Program-made: the position numbers and the translations under genes
Shown: piece by piece, positions 60,154-64,000 of the stretch
Numbering within the stretch: position 1 is the first letter of the stretch
How the letters are laid out: every line of letters starts with the position of its first letter
The notes under the pieces: model-generated
What the model saw: the letters and a program-made list of their open reading frames with translations, nothing else
Databases searched by the model: none
Told to the model about the DNA's origin: nothing
DNA from: CAYWMD01 sp964458575
Lineage (GTDB): Bacteria > Verrucomicrobiota > Verrucomicrobiia > Limisphaerales > JADLHS01
DNA: 64,000 bases
Direction: 5' to 3'
Assembly: GCA_964458575.1 (NCBI GenBank)
Contig: CAYWMD010000007.1
Coordinates: forward strand, 124,001 to 188,000

Positions 60154-61059
60154 TCATTTCAACAACAACCGGCGAGGCTCTTCTCCGCTCATCAATTGAC
60201 GGGCGGCGTTCTCCAAGATTTTCAGAAACGCCTCCAGCAGAGGATTCCGCCGGCCCTGCCACAGGACACCGAACGTCACCGGCTCGAAACCTTCCAGCTC
60301 CAACAGCCGTACTTCTGGATGGTGCTTCATCTTGGGCACGCCCACGGTCACACCGATGCCGTAGCCGTTGGCCACATAGGTTTGGACCATCTCGACCGTG
60401 CTCACCTCGATGCCGCCAAACCAATCCACCTTGTGCCGGGCCAGGCCGTCCTCGAAGGCGCGCCGGATCGGCTGATTGCTGGGCACGGTGATGAGCGTCT
60501 CCTCGATGCGGTCGCGTTGCCAGAGTTCGTCCGCGGATTTGAGTTTGCTGTTTTTCGGCACCAACAAGACCAGCGGCAGTTGAAACATTGGCACGGCATT
60601 GATGCCTGCGGGCGGTTTTCCGCCGAGCAAACCGATGGACACATCCACTTCCAACTGCTGCAACAAGGTGATCACTTCCGGATGATAGCCTTCGCGCAAG
60701 CTCACCTTGAGCTTCGGGAATTTTTTGCGCAACTCCTGCAAGAGCCGGGGCAGATGATCGCGGACCATGATTTCCGAGGCCGCAATGCGCAAATGCTGCG
60801 ACACACCGCCGCGCAGCTTTTCGGCCATGGGCGTCAGGTTGTCGAAGAACGGTTTGATGAAATCGTAAAGCTCGCGGCCCGTTGGCGTCAGGGAAAACGG
60901 ACGGCGCTGGAACAACGTGGTGCCGAGGTCTTCCTCCAGCTGAATGATCTGCCCGCTGACCGCCGGTTGTTGAATTCCATAGGGCATGTTGCGCACAGCC
61001 TCGGAGATCCCGCCGTATCGCGCCACGTAGTAAAAGAGTTCCAAGTGATGAATGTTCAT
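60154..61059 (-). CDS. LysR-family transcriptional regulator
   Basis: 301 residues, typical LysR length. Winged HTH at the N-terminus: NIHHLELFYYVARYGGISEAV...GIQQPAVSGQIIQLEEDLGTTLFQRRPFSLTPTGREL. Effector domain from about 88 ('LRIAASEIMVRDHLPRLLQELRKKFPKLKVSLREGYHPEVITLL', 'VDVSIGLLGG', 'NGYGIGVTVGVP'). It is divergent from the membrane-protein gene at 61201, with a 141-bp shared region where it probably binds. Target unknown. The convergent 3' side abuts the broken peptidase gene. Confidence 0.92.
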   Translation of the reverse strand: MNIHHLELFYYVARYGGISEAVRNMPYGIQQPAVSGQIIQLEEDLGTTLFQRRPFSLTPTGRELYDFIKPFFDNLTPMAEKLRGGVSQHLRIAASEIMVRDHLPRLLQELRKKFPKLKVSLREGYHPEVITLLQQLEVDVSIGLLGGKPPAGINAVPMFQLPLVLLVPKNSKLKSADELWQRDRIEETLITVPSNQPIRRAFEDGLARHKVDWFGGIEVSTVEMVQTYVANGYGIGVTVGVPKMKHHPEVRLLELEGFEPVTFGVLWQGRRNPLLEAFLKILENAARQLMSGEEPRRLLLK

Positions 61060-61200
61060 AAGCCGTCAGCCCGCCGCGCCGCCCGCGCCGGGCATGGTCT
61101 TGCCCGGGTCGGCGAAAAAACATGTCATTGATTCAGCCGATGCTGCCGGCGCTTTTATCAATTAACACCCGGCCAGCAACCGATGCTATGGTCAACCCGC

Positions 61201-61596
61201 ATGAAAACAAATATCAAGCAAATCGTGGCCACCCTTGGGCGCTGGCTGGCCCGGGCGCTGGTGGTGGGACTCTTTCTGCTGTGGGGAGCGTTCTTCGTCG
61301 AACACACGCTGGAGTGGTTTGTGAACCCGTTTCCCCAACTACCACCGCTGAAGGTCTGCCTCGGCCAGGCGCTGCATCTCCTGTTGCTGCTGGGATTGCT
61401 GGGCAGCCTGCGCTGGCCCCGCGGCGGCTTCGTATGGGTGACCGCCACCGCCGGTGTGTTCTTTTATTTCATGGCGGGCGGCCGATTTCCCCTTTTCTTC
61501 GGGGCGACGGTACTGCCCGGCTTGTTGCTGCTGTTATGCGACCGGCGGGATTGCAGGAGCACGCAAGACGTAACACCGCAAAGCGCCCCGCTGTAA
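61201..61596 (+). CDS. Small membrane protein divergent from the LysR gene
   Basis: 131 residues from the ATG at 61201. Four hydrophobic helices: about 15-35 (ALVVGLFLLWGAFFVEHTLEWF), 50-66 (ALHLLLLLGLLGSLRW), 72-88 (GFVWVTATAGVFFYFMA) and 93-110 (FPLFFGATVLPGLLLLLC). The tail is polar. No named family recognised with certainty. It lies divergent from LysR and 27 bases before the next membrane protein, so it may be part of a LysR-controlled unit. Confidence 0.7.
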   Translation: MKTNIKQIVATLGRWLARALVVGLFLLWGAFFVEHTLEWFVNPFPQLPPLKVCLGQALHLLLLLGLLGSLRWPRGGFVWVTATAGVFFYFMAGGRFPLFFGATVLPGLLLLLCDRRDCRSTQDVTPQSAPL

Positions 61597-61623
61597 GTCT
61601 GATTACGACCGCCCGAATCGCGT

Positions 61624-62289
61624 ATGATTGCTTACAACCTCCAATCAAATCTGGTGCTGGGTTGGCTGTGGGTGCTGCTCGGGTTCATCACGGGCATGGT
61701 GCTCGGCCTCTTCTTTCAAGGGGAAACCTGGCTCGGCGGCTACACGAGTTTGCGACGACGCATGTATCGCCTCGGCCACATCTCCTTTTTCGGTCTCGGC
61801 GCGGTGAACCTGCTTTTCTGGCTGACGGTGAAGGCACTTTCCGCTTCGAGTGAGATGCTCACGGCGGCCTCGTGGCTGTTTGTGGCGGGCGCCGTAACGA
61901 TGCCGGTTTGCTGTGTGCTCATGGCGCACTTTCCCAAACTGCACCTGATTTTTTCCGTACCGGTCGTGAGCCTCATCGCGGGTGGTGTGCTCATGCTGCT
62001 TGCGCTCGGAGGCAGTGCCCACCCTGCGACCGCGCGCGCTGCGGGAAACTTCTCCCTGACCCCAACCTTCTCCCGCTGGGAGAGGGGGCGGCGATTGGAC
62101 GCATCCCAGATTTCGCTGGCGTCCTCAACAAAGTCAGTCGCACAATCTCGCACAAACCGGCGAACGATTCTCCCTCTCCCAGCGGGAGAGGGCCGGGGTG
62201 AGGGAGAGTATTTCGAGGTCCAATCATCGCTCCTTTCCCGCACTTCGAACCAATTTCAACCAAACAACCTCAACCTGTTTCAACCATGA
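61624..62289 (+). CDS. Four-TM membrane protein with a C-terminus derived from a MITE-like element
   Basis: 221 residues as read. Four or five membrane helices occupy residues 10-145 (VLGWLWVLLGFITGMVLGLFF, HISFFGLGAVNLLFWLTV, AASWLFVAGAVTMPVCCVLM, LIFSVPVVSLIAGGVLMLLAL). After about residue 148 the reading frame runs through the inverted-repeat element at 62050-62208 and encodes repeat-derived, low-complexity residues (SRWERGRRLD, LPAGEGRGEGEY). The natural C-terminus was probably near residue 145. The present stop overlaps the next gene's ATG (ATGA). Function unknown. Confidence 0.7.
   Translation: MIAYNLQSNLVLGWLWVLLGFITGMVLGLFFQGETWLGGYTSLRRRMYRLGHISFFGLGAVNLLFWLTVKALSASSEMLTAASWLFVAGAVTMPVCCVLMAHFPKLHLIFSVPVVSLIAGGVLMLLALGGSAHPATARAAGNFSLTPTFSRWERGRRLDASQISLASSTKSVAQSRTNRRTILPLPAGEGRGEGEYFEVQSSLLSRTSNQFQPNNLNLFQP
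62050..62208. repeat. MITE-like element, copy 2, inside a coding sequence
   Basis: Left end 62050-62086 (CTCCCTGACCCC, then CTCCCGCTGGGAGAGGG) and right end 62170-62207 (CTCCCAGCGGGAGAGGG, then CCGGGGTGAGGG) are inverted copies with internal palindromes. The right inner flank matches copy 1. It forms the 3' part of the 61624-62289 frame. Confidence 0.8.
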
Positions 62290-63644
62290 AAACCATTGGA
62301 TTCATTGCCATGAGTGGTGTGCGGGCGCACAACGCAGAACTCACTCAACTCGGTCTCACGCTGCCCGGTTTCGTGGACCGCAATCGCATCATCGCCTCCC
62401 TGCCCAGCCTCGGCCTGCTCACCTTGGCGGGCCTCACGCCGGAAAAATTCCACGTGGAATATCACGAGATTGCCGACCTGAAACAACTGGGAGAGTTGCC
62501 CGATCATTTCGACTTGGTCGCCATCAGCACCTTCACCGCGCAGTTTTACGAAGCCTGCGAGGTGGCCAACATTTATCGCGCCAAGGGAATCCCGGTCGTG
62601 ATGGGCGGCATCACGGCGTCATCGTTACCCGAACAAACGAAGGCATTTTGCACCAGCGTCGTGCTTGGTGAGGGGGAACCCCTCTGGCCGGAGGTGTTGC
62701 GCGATTTTGAGAACGGTGCGTTGAAGCCGTTCTACGCGCAGTCACCACCGGGTCAGTTCGACTTGCGCGACGCGCCCATGCCGCGCTTCGACCTGCTCGA
62801 TCCGGACAAATACAACCGCATCACGGTGCAAACGAGCCGCGGCTGCCCGCATCGGTGCGAGTTTTGCGCGAGTTCCATCCTGCTCACGCCGCGTTACAAG
62901 GTGAAACCGGTGGAGAAAGTCATCGCCGAGATTCAAGCGATCAAAAAAATCTGGCCGCGCCCGTTCATTGAGTTTGCCGACGACAACAGCTTCGTCCATC
63001 GCGAACACTACAAGCGCCTCCTCCGCGCACTGGCGAAGGAAAACCTGCGCTGGTTCACCGAAGCCGACGTGCGCGTCGCCGAGGACGACGAGCTGCTCGG
63101 CCTCATGCGCGATTCCGGCTGCCAGCAAGTCCTCATCGGGCTGGAAAGTCCGCGCCGCGCCAGCCTCGACGGCTTAGAACTGAAGAACAATTGGAAAGCA
63201 CGCCAGCCGGATTACTACAAGGACGCCATCGCCAGGATTCAATCGTATGGCATCACCGTGAACGGCTGTTTCATCCTCGGCCTCGACGGCGACACGCCGG
63301 AGGTTTTTGACGACGTCCTGGCGTTCGTGCGCGAGTCCGGCCTCTACGAAGTGCAGGTTACGTTTCTCACCGCGTTTCCCGGCACGCCGCTGTATCACCG
63401 GCTCAAACGCGAAGGCCGCATCATCCGCGACAAGGCGTGGGAGCTTTGCACGCTTTTCGACATCAACTTCACCCCCAGGAACATGACCGCGGCCGAACTG
63501 CAAGCCGGTTTCTTGAAACTCGTGAAACAACTTTACTCCGCCGAGGAGACCCAAATGCGCCGCCGAAGTTTCAAGCAGCGGCTGAAGACCTCGCCCAACT
63601 TCGGTCGTCACGCCCTGTCCGAGGAGCGGTTGCTGGCGGCGTGA
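62286..63644 (+). CDS. B12-binding-domain radical SAM protein
   Basis: 452 residues. The N-terminal cobalamin-binding-like Rossmann domain (about 1-150) has 'DLVAISTFTAQFYEACEVANIYRAKGIPVVMGGITASSLPEQ...VVLGEGEPLWPEVL'. The radical SAM cluster motif is C187-x3-C191-x2-C194 in SRGCPHRCEFCASS, followed by 'FIEFADDNSF' and 'VLIGLESP', the usual SAM-binding strands. A C-terminal helical part like DUF4070 follows. Substrates of this group range from lipids to natural products; nothing nearby fixes it. Good ATG start after CAACC. Confidence 0.9.
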   Translation: MKTIGFIAMSGVRAHNAELTQLGLTLPGFVDRNRIIASLPSLGLLTLAGLTPEKFHVEYHEIADLKQLGELPDHFDLVAISTFTAQFYEACEVANIYRAKGIPVVMGGITASSLPEQTKAFCTSVVLGEGEPLWPEVLRDFENGALKPFYAQSPPGQFDLRDAPMPRFDLLDPDKYNRITVQTSRGCPHRCEFCASSILLTPRYKVKPVEKVIAEIQAIKKIWPRPFIEFADDNSFVHREHYKRLLRALAKENLRWFTEADVRVAEDDELLGLMRDSGCQQVLIGLESPRRASLDGLELKNNWKARQPDYYKDAIARIQSYGITVNGCFILGLDGDTPEVFDDVLAFVRESGLYEVQVTFLTAFPGTPLYHRLKREGRIIRDKAWELCTLFDINFTPRNMTAAELQAGFLKLVKQLYSAEETQMRRRSFKQRLKTSPNFGRHALSEERLLAA

Positions 63645-63687
63645 AGAAGTGCTTGTGCTGGACCGCGCAGGGTGTAAAGGAAGTAAC

Positions 63688-64000
63688 ATGAAAGCACGAC
63701 TGTTGGTGGTCCTTGCAGTCACCGGCCTGCTATTGAGCGGCTGCGTGGTATTATCGGTTTATCCGTTCTACACGGCCAAAGACGTGGTATTTGAACCAGC
63801 GCTGGTCGGCACGTGGTCGGAACACGGCCCGCACGAAGACGCGGACGAGTTCTGGCGGTTTGAGCGATCCGGGGAGAAGGCCTATCGCCTGATCCAGGTG
63901 CATTCGGAGGGCACGAATGGCTACGAAGCGCTGCTGTTCCGGCTGAAGGGCCAGACCTTCCTTGATTTTTGCCCGACGAATTTCATGCCCGAACAGTTGC
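63688..64000 (+). CDS. Lipoprotein, N-terminal part only
   Basis: The ATG at 63688 has a strong ribosome-binding site (AAGGA, spacing 6). The first 20 residues (MKARLLVVLAVTGLLLSGCV) are a lipoprotein signal with lipobox LLSGC, placing the lipidated cysteine at 19. Mature start: VVLSVYPFYTAKDVVFEPALVGTWSE, then a beta-rich domain ('EFWRFERSGEKAYRLIQVHS'). The frame runs off the window at 64000. It resembles small exported lipoproteins of unknown function with a calycin-like 'lvGtW' start; this resemblance is weak evidence. Confidence 0.8.
   Translation, partial: MKARLLVVLAVTGLLLSGCVVLSVYPFYTAKDVVFEPALVGTWSEHGPHEDADEFWRFERSGEKAYRLIQVHSEGTNGYEALLFRLKGQTFLDFCPTNFMPEQL

Overview
This 64-kb window looks like part of a metagenome-assembled or draft genome from the Verrucomicrobiota, most likely the Pedosphaera/Limisphaerales side. 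That placement is an inference from gene content, not a computed phylogeny. The supporting signs are Verrucomicrobia-style prepilins (Ala-Phe-Thr-Leu-Ile-Glu start plus a late H-X9-DG motif), a PEP-CTERM protein, large secreted NHL and fibronectin proteins, CBM9/DUF4091 enzymes, TMTC-like membrane proteins with TPRs, and high GC with many short inverted repeats. A 100-N gap at 10698-10797 shows that this is a scaffold.

Layout. 1-3339: end of an RND efflux adaptor and a complete RND pump. 3452-7342 (minus): two H-X9-DG prepilin-like proteins and a large secreted lectin-like/Ig-like protein. 7563-13733 (plus): a PQQ beta-propeller protein, a DUF4340 protein and an AsmA-like protein split by the N gap. 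13799-20856: small membrane and secreted proteins, an orphan 7TMR-HDED-type receptor domain, a rhodanese, and a CBM9/DUF4091 glycosidase-like enzyme. 20982-26824 (minus): a secreted serine hydrolase, then folP-cdaA-cdaR-glmM (folate, c-di-AMP and amino-sugar synthesis), and a glyoxalase. 27137-34391: a TMTC-like TPR protein, YjbQ, a coiled-coil/TPR protein, a HEAT-repeat protein, an HNH endonuclease and a RelE/ParE-type toxin. 34483-43891: a 12-repeat NHL protein, tRNA-Glu(CTC), a second TMTC-like TPR protein, a PEP-CTERM protein, a small secreted protein and a lipoprotein. 44256-58066: a DUF971 protein, a giant NHL/FnIII/dockerin-like protein behind a complete pilM-N-O-P-Q block, and a divergent minor-pilin operon. 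58259-64000: an NlpC/P60-like peptidase disrupted by a 514-bp tandem duplication, a LysR regulator, two membrane proteins, a B12-type radical SAM enzyme and the start of a lipoprotein.

How the genes fit together. The core theme is the cell surface. pilMNOPQ and the divergent prepilins (PilV-, PilW- and PilX-like) form most of a type IV pilus/type II secretion assembly apparatus, without its ATPases, platform protein or major pilin. Several secreted proteins end in a similar C-terminal block finishing in FYR/FYK, which may be a family-specific sorting or surface module. The folP-cdaA-cdaR-glmM run is a conserved housekeeping cluster linking c-di-AMP to cell-wall precursor synthesis.

The most unusual material is in and between the genes. 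At least six kinds of short inverted-repeat elements occur, several with 23-27 bp arms. Low-complexity heptamer-like repeats have entered a coding sequence in frame. A MITE-like element appears to have rewritten the C-terminus of a membrane protein. No CRISPR array, prophage, insertion sequence with transposase, or defence island was seen.
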